Source of the DNA: an uncultured Pseudomonas sp.
Lineage (GTDB): Bacteria; Pseudomonadota; Gammaproteobacteria; Pseudomonadales; Pseudomonadaceae
Length of the DNA stretch: 32,018 bases
Assembly (NCBI RefSeq): GCF_913777995.1
Contig: NZ_CAJYVE010000003.1
Coordinates: 1-32,018 of the forward strand
Reading direction: 5' to 3'
Position numbers and translations under genes: made by a program. Of this stretch, positions 22,764 to 31,540 are shown in pieces (the first letter of the stretch is position 1; each line of letters begins with the position of its first letter). The notes under the pieces were generated by a model. The model had not been told where the DNA came from, made no database searches, and worked only from the letters and a program-made list of their open reading frames with translations.

Positions 22764-23969
22764 TTACCGGGTGCGCGGCAGAAGAATAGTGAGAATGCCC
22801 AGCAGGGGCAGGAACGAGCACAGGTGGTAGACGTACTCGATGCCATGGCTGTCGGCCAGGTAACCCAGGGTACCGGCACCGATGCCGCTCAGGCCGAACA
22901 TCAGGCCGAAGAACACCCCGGCGATCATGCCGACATTGCCGGGCACCAGTTCCTGGGCGTAGACCACGATGGCCGAGAACGCCGAGGCCAGGACGAAACC
23001 GATGATGACGCTCAGCACACTGGTCCAGAACAGGTCGGCATAGGGCAGCGCCAGGGTGAACGGCGCCGCCCCCAGGATCGAGAACCAGATCACCGCCTTG
23101 CGCCCGATGCGGTCGCCGATCGGTCCGCCGAAGAAGGTCCCGGCGGCCACCGCACCAAGAAACAGGAACAGGTGCAGTTGCGAGCTGGCTACCGAAAGGT
23201 CGAACTTCTCGATCAGGTAGAAGGTGTAGTAGCTGGTCAGGCTGGTCATGTACCAGAACTTGGAGAAGATCAGCAGCGCCAGGATCACCAGCGAAAAGAT
23301 CACCTTCTGCCGCGACAGGCCGTGGGTGGCTTTCTGCCCGGCCTTGAGCTTGAACAGGTTGAGGTGGTTCTTGTACCAACGGCTGATGGTCCATAGCAGG
23401 CCCAGAGCCAGCAACGCGATCACACCGACGAAGGCCACGTTGCCCTGGCCGAAAGGAATGATGATCGCCGCCGCCAGCAACGGGCCGATCGCCGTCCCGG
23501 TGTTGCCGCCGACCTGAAAGGTCGATTGCGCCAGGCCGAAGCGACCACCGGAAGCCAGGCGGGCGATGCGCGACGCTTCGGGGTGGAAGGTCGAGGAGCC
23601 GATGCCGATCAGCGCCGCCGCAAGCAGAATCAACGGGAAACTGCCGACCATCGACATCATCAGGATACCGATCAGCGTGCACACCGAACCCAGCGGCAGC
23701 ACCAGCGGATTAGGATGCCGGTCGGTGTAATAGCCGACCCACGGCTGCAGCAGCGAGGCGGTGAGCTGGAATGTCAGGGTGATCAGGCCGATCTGCGCGA
23801 AGCTCAGGTCGTAGCTGTCCTTGAGCATCGGATAGATGGACGGCAGGATCGCCTGGATCAGGTCATTGATCAGGTGCGCCAGCGCCACGGCGCCGATGAT
23901 GCGCATGACCAGGGGGCTGGACTGCGGGGTGGTCGAGGCCGCCGCAGGGGCGGATTGGGCACTGGACAT
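22764..23969 (-). CDS. MFS transporter, fosmidomycin-resistance (Fsr) type
   Basis: A 401-residue inner-membrane exporter with 12 predicted spans. Features of the Fsr subgroup are AHLINDLIQAILPSIYPMLK in span 1, GYYTDRHPNP after span 2, and the helix with GIGSSTFHPEASRIARLASGGRFGLAQS (in parts), where FHPEA is characteristic. The second-half repeat of the cytoplasmic loop motif is GPIGDRIGRK. Family members export fosmidomycin and other small drugs by proton antiport; the natural substrate is unknown. I chose the ATG at 23969, with GGAAGA upstream. A strong palindrome lies 32-71 bases before the start codon and may be an operator or leader structure. Confidence 0.87.
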   Translation of the reverse strand: MSSAQSAPAAASTTPQSSPLVMRIIGAVALAHLINDLIQAILPSIYPMLKDSYDLSFAQIGLITLTFQLTASLLQPWVGYYTDRHPNPLVLPLGSVCTLIGILMMSMVGSFPLILLAAALIGIGSSTFHPEASRIARLASGGRFGLAQSTFQVGGNTGTAIGPLLAAAIIIPFGQGNVAFVGVIALLALGLLWTISRWYKNHLNLFKLKAGQKATHGLSRQKVIFSLVILALLIFSKFWYMTSLTSYYTFYLIEKFDLSVASSQLHLFLFLGAVAAGTFFGGPIGDRIGRKAVIWFSILGAAPFTLALPYADLFWTSVLSVIIGFVLASAFSAIVVYAQELVPGNVGMIAGVFFGLMFGLSGIGAGTLGYLADSHGIEYVYHLCSFLPLLGILTILLPRTR

Positions 23970-24000
23970 GAGGGTCTTCCATAGCGGCAGGTAGCGAAGC

Positions 24001-24040
24001 CCTTGCGACGACAATTACAAAATGTGTCGTCGCCGCAAGG
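24001..24040 (-). promoter_or_regulatory. Large imperfect palindrome upstream of the Fsr-type transporter
   Basis: CCTTGCGACGACA (24001-24013) and TGTCGTCG...CAAGG (24025-24040) form 13 base pairs, interrupted by three extra bases (CCG) on the right arm, around an 11-base AT-rich centre. It is 32-71 bases upstream of the start at 23969. It could be an operator for an unlinked regulator or a hairpin in the leader. Confidence 0.5.
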
Positions 24041-24119
24041 GGGCCACAATGTGCCACTTTTCACCGCGCCTGCGCCAGGCTTTCCTCGACCGGCTGGCGC
24101 CCGCCCCGCCCGACAGGGC

Positions 24120-25457
24120 TCAGGCCAGCGAACCGGCCGGCACCTTGGCGTCCATCGACGGCACCTGGTGCAGCGAGATCCGCGAGGTTTCCGGCAACGC
24201 CAACCCGCCGACCAGGGCCAGCAGTGACACGGCGATCAGGTAGAAGGCCGGCGACAGGTTGCTGCCGGTGGTGGAGATCAACCAGGTGGCCATCAACGGA
24301 GCGGTACCACCGAACAGCGTATAGGCCATGTTGTAGGTGATCGCCGACGCCGTGTAGCGGGTGCGGGTCGGGAACACTTCGGAGAGCAGCGCTGCCGTGA
24401 CCACGCCACTGAGCACCGCACCGACCGCCAGCAGCATCACGCCCAGCACCGAGGCGAGGAACGAACCGGAGCTGGCCATCAGAAACGCTGGCAAGTCCGC
24501 GACCACCAGCCAGACACAGGTGACCACGACGGTCTTGCGCCGCCCGACCTTGTCGGAAAACGCCCCGGCCAGCGGGCAGAATGCCGCGGCGAACCCCAGG
24601 GCGATCAGCGCCACCAGCAGCGATGCCGAGCGGCTCAGGCCACCGGCCACTTGCAGATAGGTGGCGAAATAAGTGGTGAACATATAGAACGACAGCGCCG
24701 TCAGCGACACGAAGGCGCCCAGGCAGAGAATTGGCCGGGCGTGGTGCACCAGGGTTTCTTTCAGCGGCGAATGGGCCACTTCGTGCTCGTCGCTGACCGC
24801 CTGGAACGCCGGGGTCTCGTCCAGACGCCAGCGCAGGTACAGGCCGATCAGCCCCAGCGGGGCGGCGATCAGGAACGGCAGACGCCAGCCCCAACTGGTC
24901 ATGGCTTCGCTCGACAGGCTGGCCTCCAGCACATAGGCCACCACCGCCGCGCAGGCGAAGGCGGAAAAGGTCGAGACCGGCAGGAAGCTGCCATACCAGG
25001 CGCGCTTGCCGATGGGCGCATGCTCCATCACATAGGCACAGGCGCCAGCGTATTCGCCACCGGCCGAGAAGCCCTGGGCACAGCGGATCAGGGTCAGCAG
25101 CACCGGCGCCAGCAGGCCGATGCTGGCGTAGGTCGGCAACAGGCCGATCAGGGTGGTGGCGGCGGCCATCAACAGAATGGTCATGGCCAGGGTGCGCTTG
25201 CGACCGATGCGGTCACCCAGCATGCCGAAGACGATGCCGCCCAGGGGCCGGAAGGCAAAGGCCACGGCGAACACCGCGAAGGTCTTGAGCAGTGCGACGC
25301 TGGCGTCGCCGCTGGGAAAGAACAGCAGCGCGATGGTGGTGGCCAGAAAGCCGTAGACGGCGAAATCGAACCACTCGACGAAGTTGCCGATGGCGGCCGC
25401 GACGATGACTTTTCTCAGGGTGGCAGGATCGACCTGCTCGGCAGCGGGGGTTGTCAT
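24120..25457 (-). CDS. MFS transporter, metabolite:H+ symporter (MHS) family
   Basis: A 445-residue inner-membrane symporter with 12 spans, of the group that includes KgtP, ProP and CitA. Typical stretches are AAIGNFVEWFDFAVYGFLA in span 1, FRPLGGIVFGMLGDRIGRKRTL after span 2 and RCAQGFSAGGEYAGACAYVMEHAP around span 4. The latter is diagnostic of MHS proteins. The loop after span 8 carries DKVGRRKTV. The substrate is probably an organic acid or compatible solute but cannot be assigned. GAGGTCAGC precedes the ATG at 25457. It lies 109 bases downstream of the deaminase-family gene on the same strand and 150 before the Fsr-type gene; whether it shares a transcript is unclear. Confidence 0.87.
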   Translation of the reverse strand: MTTPAAEQVDPATLRKVIVAAAIGNFVEWFDFAVYGFLATTIALLFFPSGDASVALLKTFAVFAVAFAFRPLGGIVFGMLGDRIGRKRTLAMTILLMAAATTLIGLLPTYASIGLLAPVLLTLIRCAQGFSAGGEYAGACAYVMEHAPIGKRAWYGSFLPVSTFSAFACAAVVAYVLEASLSSEAMTSWGWRLPFLIAAPLGLIGLYLRWRLDETPAFQAVSDEHEVAHSPLKETLVHHARPILCLGAFVSLTALSFYMFTTYFATYLQVAGGLSRSASLLVALIALGFAAAFCPLAGAFSDKVGRRKTVVVTCVWLVVADLPAFLMASSGSFLASVLGVMLLAVGAVLSGVVTAALLSEVFPTRTRYTASAITYNMAYTLFGGTAPLMATWLISTTGSNLSPAFYLIAVSLLALVGGLALPETSRISLHQVPSMDAKVPAGSLA

Positions 25458-25566
25458 GCTGACCTCGGCGTTCGGAAGGGGGAATACAGCGATTATCCGA
25501 AGCTGGCAGCGCGCCGCTCACTCTGAAAGGGGCGTCGACATATCCGAGGCCGACATTACCGGGCCG

Positions 25567-26478
25567 TCAAGACCTCGAGAGGGCGCGACGCCCTTGCAGG
25601 CCACCGGTATGCACGAAGATCAGCCGGGTGCCGGGCGGGAACTGGTCCTGGCTCACGGCGTCATGCAGGGCCAGCAGGGCCTTGCCGGTGTACAGCGGCT
25701 CCAGCGGCACGCCGGCGTGGCGTTCGGCAGCCTCGATGAAGGCCAGCAAGTGCGCATCGAGCTTGGCGAAGCCGCCACGGCTGGCGTCGACCAGCCGATA
25801 GCCAGCGGCAGACTGCAGCAACCTCTCCAGGTTGCCGGTCACGCCATGATCGGCCGGCACCGCCAACGCGCCATGCACCGGGCGCCGTCCCGCCTCGGCG
25901 CTCACCAGTCCGGCCAGCGTGGTGCCGGTGCCGGCAGCCAACCACCAGCCGTGGTAATCGTCCCAGCCCAGCGACGCCAGCTGCCGCGCCACCATCGGCA
26001 ACAGCAAGGCGCAGCCCTCCAGGCCCGGCAGGCCGCCACCGCCTTCGGCGATCGGGTACAGCAGCGGGTAGCGTTGCTGCCAGGGTTGCCAGAAATCCGC
26101 CTGATGGCGCTGCCGATAGCCGCCGTAACCGAGCCAGTGCAGTTGCATGCCGAAGTCATGCAGGTCCTGCACCGTGGGCGTGAGTTGCTCATGCCCGCGC
26201 AGCAGACCGACCGTGGCGAAGCCGAAGCGCTTGCCTGCCGCCGCCAGGGCATGCAGGTGGTTGGAATGCGCACCGCCCAGGCTGACGACGCCTGCGGCGC
26301 CGGTCCCCACGGCGGTGTGCAGATGGCCGATCAGCTTGAACCACTTGTTGCCGCTGATCAGCGCATCGAGCAGGTCCAGGCGCAGCACCGCCACCTCGAC
26401 CCCGGCCTGGTGCAGCCAGGGCAGGTTCAGGGGTTGCAAGGGGGCATCGGGTTGCCAGGTCAGGGCATGGGCGAGCAT
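25567..26478 (-). CDS. PLP-dependent D-cysteine desulfhydrase / ACC deaminase family enzyme
   Basis: A 303-residue fold-type II PLP enzyme. The cofactor-lysine motif is GNKWFKL (residues 43-49), equivalent to GNKxRKL in ACC deaminase and D-cysteine desulfhydrase. The substrate and carboxylate-binding loop SLGGAHSNH is at 66-74. A glycine-rich phosphate loop follows as AAGTGTTLAGL. Replacement of the usual R by F in GNKxRKL and the short length argue against true ACC deaminase, and D-cysteine or another D-amino acid is more likely. The start at 26478 has only a weak GGAA upstream. It follows fadH across a 157-base gap that holds a REP pair. Confidence 0.85.
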   Translation of the reverse strand: MLAHALTWQPDAPLQPLNLPWLHQAGVEVAVLRLDLLDALISGNKWFKLIGHLHTAVGTGAAGVVSLGGAHSNHLHALAAAGKRFGFATVGLLRGHEQLTPTVQDLHDFGMQLHWLGYGGYRQRHQADFWQPWQQRYPLLYPIAEGGGGLPGLEGCALLLPMVARQLASLGWDDYHGWWLAAGTGTTLAGLVSAEAGRRPVHGALAVPADHGVTGNLERLLQSAAGYRLVDASRGGFAKLDAHLLAFIEAAERHAGVPLEPLYTGKALLALHDAVSQDQFPPGTRLIFVHTGGLQGRRALSRS

Positions 26479-26550
26479 GGCGCATTCCAGGGAGCGAGGG
26501 CCGCCAGTCTAGCGCCAATCGGCGTCAGCCAGCTGTGCACTCGAACGCAG

Positions 26551-26595
26551 CAGTTTCAGCCGCGATGCTGTTCGTGGCTGAAGCCGCTCCCTACC
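26551..26595. repeat. Inverted pair of REP-like units
   Basis: The right unit, TTCGTGGCTGAAGCCGCTCC and following bases (26571-26595), is close to the REP at 1131-1161. The left unit at 26551-26565 reads as TCGCGGCTGAAA on the minus strand, the same motif inverted. Together they can fold into a hairpin of the mosaic-element type. They lie between the deaminase-family gene and fadH, and nothing else was seen in the 157-base gap. Confidence 0.65.
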
Positions 26596-26635
26596 AGGAC
26601 TGACCAGGGCGGGCCGTGCTTTTCTGCTCAGCGCT

Positions 26636-28693
<2,058 letters not shown>

Positions 28694-28882
28694 TCACGGT
28701 GATTGTTCGGGACCGTGCAGGCAGGCCCCTTTTCGGTATGTCGACCACAGTAATGAGGCGCCACGGGGCGCTCAATGACCGAAACTGACAACTTATTGAT
28801 CCAAATGCACAGCAGCGGGGTTGGCAAGCACGGCGCGCGCGCCTAACCTAGCCGGCATCCCGTTCACCGTGCCGCAGGACCT

Positions 28883-29992
28883 ATGCGCAAATTCTTCGGC
28901 CTCTGCCTGGCCGCCCTGGCCGTCGCCCTGCTGGTCAGCTACGGCGTATGGACCACCCAGCGTCCGATGGGCCATTACCTGTCCGACCTGCGCATCCGCC
29001 TGGCCGTCAGCCAGGGCGAAGCAGCCGGGCGGGGCAACCTGCTGGGCATCGAGACCGAGCTGTACCCCACCGACTATCAGGACCTCGGCCGCCTGCATCG
29101 CAAGCTGGCCGCCTGGCTGCAGCAGGCCAGCGACCTGGGGTTGGTCAACGACAAGACCCTGGTGGTGCTGCCCGAGCACATCGGCACCTGGCTGTTCGCC
29201 GTTGGCGAGAAGAACCAGTTCTACCAGGCCCCCAGCGTGGATGCGGCAATGGACTGGCTGGCCTGGAGCAACCCGCTGAAGTTCGTCACCGCCCTGCTGC
29301 AGGCCCGCGGCGAACAGCGCCTGGACGATGCCCACCTGCGCATGAAGGCCGACGACATGGCCGCCCAGTATCAGCAGCTGTTCGGCGGCCTGGCGGCGGA
29401 GTTCGGCGTCACCCTGGTGGCCGGCTCCATCGTGCTTCCCGAGCCGACCGTGGAACAGGGGCGGCTGCACACCGGCAGCGGGCCGCTGTACAACGTCAGC
29501 CTGGTGTTCGGTGCCAACGGCAAGATTCTCGGCGAACCGCAGCGGCAGTTGTCACCCAGCGTTCATCAGGGCGGCTATATCCAGCCTGGCGGCTCGGCGC
29601 CCTTGCAGGTCTTCGACACACCGGCTGGACGCCTGGGCGTGCTGATCGGCAGCGACAGCTGGCAACCAGGCAACTACGCGCGGCTCGACGCTCGTGGGGC
29701 GCAATTGATCGCCGTGCCCGCGTTCGTGCCCGGTCGACAGCGCTGGGAGCAGGCCTGGGAACATCATCAGGGCGAAGATCTCCAGCAACCCGCTCACCTC
29801 AGTGAGGGCGAGGCCTGGCAACGCCTGACGCTCACCGGGCAAGCCCCCCGCAGCCACGCCAAAGCCGGCATCAGCGTGTTCATGCGTGGCCAGTTCTGGG
29901 ACCAGGGCAGTTCCGGAAATAGCTTCCTGCACCGCCAGCCCGCACCGGCGGCCTCGCCTGGCGGGGCGCGGCTGATCAATCTCTGGCTGTAG
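28883..29992 (+). CDS. Exported or membrane-anchored nitrilase-superfamily protein lacking catalytic residues
   Basis: A 369-residue protein with an N-terminal signal or anchor helix (residues 4-24, FFGLCLAALAVALLVSYGVW) followed by a carbon-nitrogen hydrolase fold. The Glu of the Glu-Lys-Cys triad is present (E98 in VVLPEH). The lysine position aligns with R221 in EPQRQL, and the nucleophile position, normally IC[YW]D, reads IGSD (G256-S257), so the cysteine is missing. The flanks of the fold are otherwise normal (LYNVSLVFGANGKILGE; DTPAGRLGVLIG; GAQLIAVPAFVP). CAGGACC precedes the ATG at 28883. The AraC-type regulator starts two bases after the stop. It is probably a periplasm-facing non-hydrolase, or an enzyme with altered chemistry. 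Confidence 0.82.
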   Translation: MRKFFGLCLAALAVALLVSYGVWTTQRPMGHYLSDLRIRLAVSQGEAAGRGNLLGIETELYPTDYQDLGRLHRKLAAWLQQASDLGLVNDKTLVVLPEHIGTWLFAVGEKNQFYQAPSVDAAMDWLAWSNPLKFVTALLQARGEQRLDDAHLRMKADDMAAQYQQLFGGLAAEFGVTLVAGSIVLPEPTVEQGRLHTGSGPLYNVSLVFGANGKILGEPQRQLSPSVHQGGYIQPGGSAPLQVFDTPAGRLGVLIGSDSWQPGNYARLDARGAQLIAVPAFVPGRQRWEQAWEHHQGEDLQQPAHLSEGEAWQRLTLTGQAPRSHAKAGISVFMRGQFWDQGSSGNSFLHRQPAPAASPGGARLINLWL

Positions 29993-29994
29993 CC

Positions 29995-31038
29995 ATGAGC
30001 CGCCCTGCCCTGCGCCTGGGTGACCTGTCGGTGGGCTTCGTGCAGTGCCTGGATCAGGCCCTGCGCAGCCTTGGCCATGACCCGGAGCCCTTGCTGCAAG
30101 GCTTCGGGCTGGACACCGAGCGCCTCGGCCAGGCCGGCGCACGGCTGAGCATCGCCCGCTACATGCGCCTGGGCCATGCAGCGATCCAGCTCAGCGGCGA
30201 GCCGGCGCTGGGCCTGCTCATGGGGCGTTTCAGCCGACCCGGCCAGGCCGGCCTGGCCGGGGTCACCGCGGCCCAGGCTCCCAACCTGCGAGAAGCCGCA
30301 CGCACCCTGCTGCGTTTCGAGCCCCTGTATGGTTCCAACTACCGTGGCCAGTCGAGCTTTCATGAAGACGCCGAAGGCGCCTGGCTGCGCTTCTACTCCA
30401 TCAGCCCCTACAACGATTACAACCGCTTCGTGGTCGACTCGTTGCTCAGCGGCTGGCTGGCGCAGCTGTCGTGGATCGTCGGCAGTCCTGTACAGGCGCA
30501 GCGGCTGGAAATCGAGTTCGCTGCGCCCGGCTACGCGGCCAGCTATACCTCCCTGAGCGAGCAAGCAGTGGCTTTCACCGCCGAGACCAACCAGCTGCGC
30601 CTGAGCAACGCCAGCCTGGCGCTGCGCAACCCGCAACACTGCCCCAGCACCTGGCAACACCTGCTGCAACTCTGCGAACAGGAACTGGAGCGCCTGACCC
30701 GCACGCGCAGTCTGCGCGAGCGCATCATCGGCATGCTCGGCCCGCTGCTCAGTGGTGGCCGGGAACCCGACCTGGAGGAAGTGGCGGCCCTGCTCAAGCT
30801 GCCGAGCTGGACGCTGCGCCGCAAGCTGGCCGAAGAAGGCACGCAGTTTCGCGCCATTCTCAATGACACGCGCCGCGACCTGGCCATGACTTACATTCGT
30901 GATACCGAACTGGCGTTCGGCGAAATCGCCTACCTGCTGGGTTTCGCCTCGGCAGAGGCTTTCCAGCGGGCCTTCAAGCGTTGGAGCGGGGAAACACCGG
31001 GAACCTTTCGCCGCCGTCAGCGGCTCGGTACCCGCTGA
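29995..31038 (+). CDS. AraC family transcriptional regulator (Arabinose_bd type)
   Basis: A 347-residue regulator. The N-terminal ~210 residues resemble the ligand-binding domain of the OruR/ArgR-like AraC subgroup (RLSIARYMRLGHAAIQLSGEPALGLLMG in parts; YNDYNRFVVDSLL). The C-terminal ~85 residues contain two helix-turn-helix units: LEEVAALLKLPSWTLRRKLAEEG, then FGEIAYLLGFASAEAFQRAFKRWSGETPGTFRR (in parts). The second is the AraC signature. It begins two bases after the stop of the nitrilase-fold gene, so the two are cotranscribed. The effector is unknown and might be a product or ligand of the upstream protein. It converges with a 28-codon gene three bases after its stop. Confidence 0.92.
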   Translation: MSRPALRLGDLSVGFVQCLDQALRSLGHDPEPLLQGFGLDTERLGQAGARLSIARYMRLGHAAIQLSGEPALGLLMGRFSRPGQAGLAGVTAAQAPNLREAARTLLRFEPLYGSNYRGQSSFHEDAEGAWLRFYSISPYNDYNRFVVDSLLSGWLAQLSWIVGSPVQAQRLEIEFAAPGYAASYTSLSEQAVAFTAETNQLRLSNASLALRNPQHCPSTWQHLLQLCEQELERLTRTRSLRERIIGMLGPLLSGGREPDLEEVAALLKLPSWTLRRKLAEEGTQFRAILNDTRRDLAMTYIRDTELAFGEIAYLLGFASAEAFQRAFKRWSGETPGTFRRRQRLGTR

Positions 31039-31041
31039 GCG

Positions 31042-31128
31042 TCAAAGCTCGGTGGCATCATCGGCCGGTTCCGGCATATCGAGTTCGAAGGCGCGAGATT
31101 CGAGCAGTTCTTCCTGGTATTCGTCCAT
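31042..31128 (-). CDS. Very small acidic protein (28 residues)
   Basis: A 28-residue ORF encoding MDEYQEELLESRAFELD followed by an acidic end (MPEPADDATEL). The net charge is strongly negative and no membrane span is seen. AGGAG (31142-31138) stands nine bases before the ATG at 31128, a good ribosome binding site. The longer open frame above it crosses the hairpin-forming leader and is unlikely to be translated. The small size, clean start and structured leader suggest a real small protein rather than noise. I do not recognise the family firmly. Confidence 0.55.
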   Translation of the reverse strand: MDEYQEELLESRAFELDMPEPADDATEL

Positions 31129-31137
31129 TACTGGAGA

Positions 31138-31183
31138 CTCCTGTGGCAATTCAACAAAGCTGGGGCAGACAATTGCCCCACAG
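31138..31183 (-). promoter_or_regulatory. Structured leader with two mutually exclusive hairpins before the 28-residue protein gene
   Basis: CTGTGGCAATT (31141-31151) pairs with AATTG-CC-CCACAG (31171-31183; 11 pairs, two-base bulge). This draws two bases of the Shine-Dalgarno (31142-31138) into the stem. Alternatively TGGGGCA (31161-31167) pairs with TGCCCCA (31174-31180), which competes for the same bases. The layout could gate translation of the gene starting at 31128. Confidence 0.45.
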
Positions 31184-31270
31184 GTACTGACCTTGCCAAC
31201 CAGACTAAGGTTCACATGTGACGAAAAGGTGTCGAGCGCGGCTAAATTCGACGCTCGCTCATCAGGCCTG

Positions 31271-31300
31271 TTGACTTTGCCTGGCGATACGCCATACGCT
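31271..31300 (+). promoter_or_regulatory. Candidate promoter for the ilvA leader
   Basis: TTGACT (31271-31276, five of six to consensus) is followed after 18 bases by TACGCT (31295-31300, three of six). The start site would fall at about 31306-31308, on or next to the leader ATG, so the leader mRNA may begin with AUG. No Shine-Dalgarno is visible before that ATG, which is consistent with this. Confidence 0.4.
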
Positions 31301-31307
31301 CCGGCCC

Positions 31308-31373
31308 ATGAACACCTCAAAGCATTCCGTCGGCCAGATTATTATTACCGTCATTCCAGTCATGGCGGGTTAG
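31308..31373 (+). CDS. ilvA leader peptide (isoleucine attenuator), 21 codons
   Basis: A 21-residue ORF starting MNTSKHSVGQ, followed by ATT ATT ATT ACC GTC ATT (Ile-Ile-Ile-Thr-Val-Ile, codons 11-16), then PVMAG and TAG at 31371-31373. Clustered codons for the end product and its family, directly ahead of a terminator and the isoleucine gene ilvA, are the mark of ribosome-mediated attenuation. The run starts four bases after an RNA pairing segment (31328-31334), and the stop codon lies beside the antiterminator segment. It has no clear ribosome binding site; a leaderless start is possible. Confidence 0.72.
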   Translation: MNTSKHSVGQIIITVIPVMAG

Positions 31374-31416
31374 CCGACGTTTGCAAAAAACCCGCCCTGG
31401 AGGCGGGTTTCTTCTG
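31328..31416 (+). terminator. Attenuator of ilvA: alternative RNA pairings and rho-independent terminator
   Basis: The terminator is AAACCCGCC (31388-31396) / GGCGGGTTT (31402-31410), a perfect 9-base stem with 5-base loop, then TTTCTTCT-type U-rich sequence. Its left arm can instead pair with GGCGGGTT (31364-31371), an antiterminator overlapping the leader stop codon. A third pairing, CGTCGGC (31328-31334) with GCCGACG (31373-31379), is incompatible with the antiterminator for topological reasons. A ribosome stalled on the Ile codons (31338-31346) would cover 31328-31334 and favour the antiterminator. Confidence 0.75.
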
Positions 31417-31453
31417 TCTCCCGGGCGCCAAGCGCTTGAACCAGGAGTCAGAC

Positions 31454-31540
31454 ATGATCGCCATCCCCCGCTCCATCGCCCCGTTCGCCAGCCAGCTGCA
31501 TTGCCGTGTCCTCAGCCTGCACAAGGAACCGACGCGATGA
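31454..31540 (+). CDS. Small ORF overlapping the ilvA start codon (28 codons)
   Basis: A 28-residue ORF beginning MIAIPRSIAPF with a good AGGAG eight bases before its ATG (31454). Its TGA (31538-31540) overlaps the ilvA ATG (31537-31539) as ATGA. It starts after the attenuator terminator and contains three Ile codons in its first eight. Translational coupling to ilvA is the simplest role. It could also be only a chance frame, because ilvA has its own AAGGAA nearby. Confidence 0.45.
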   Translation: MIAIPRSIAPFASQLHCRVLSLHKEPTR

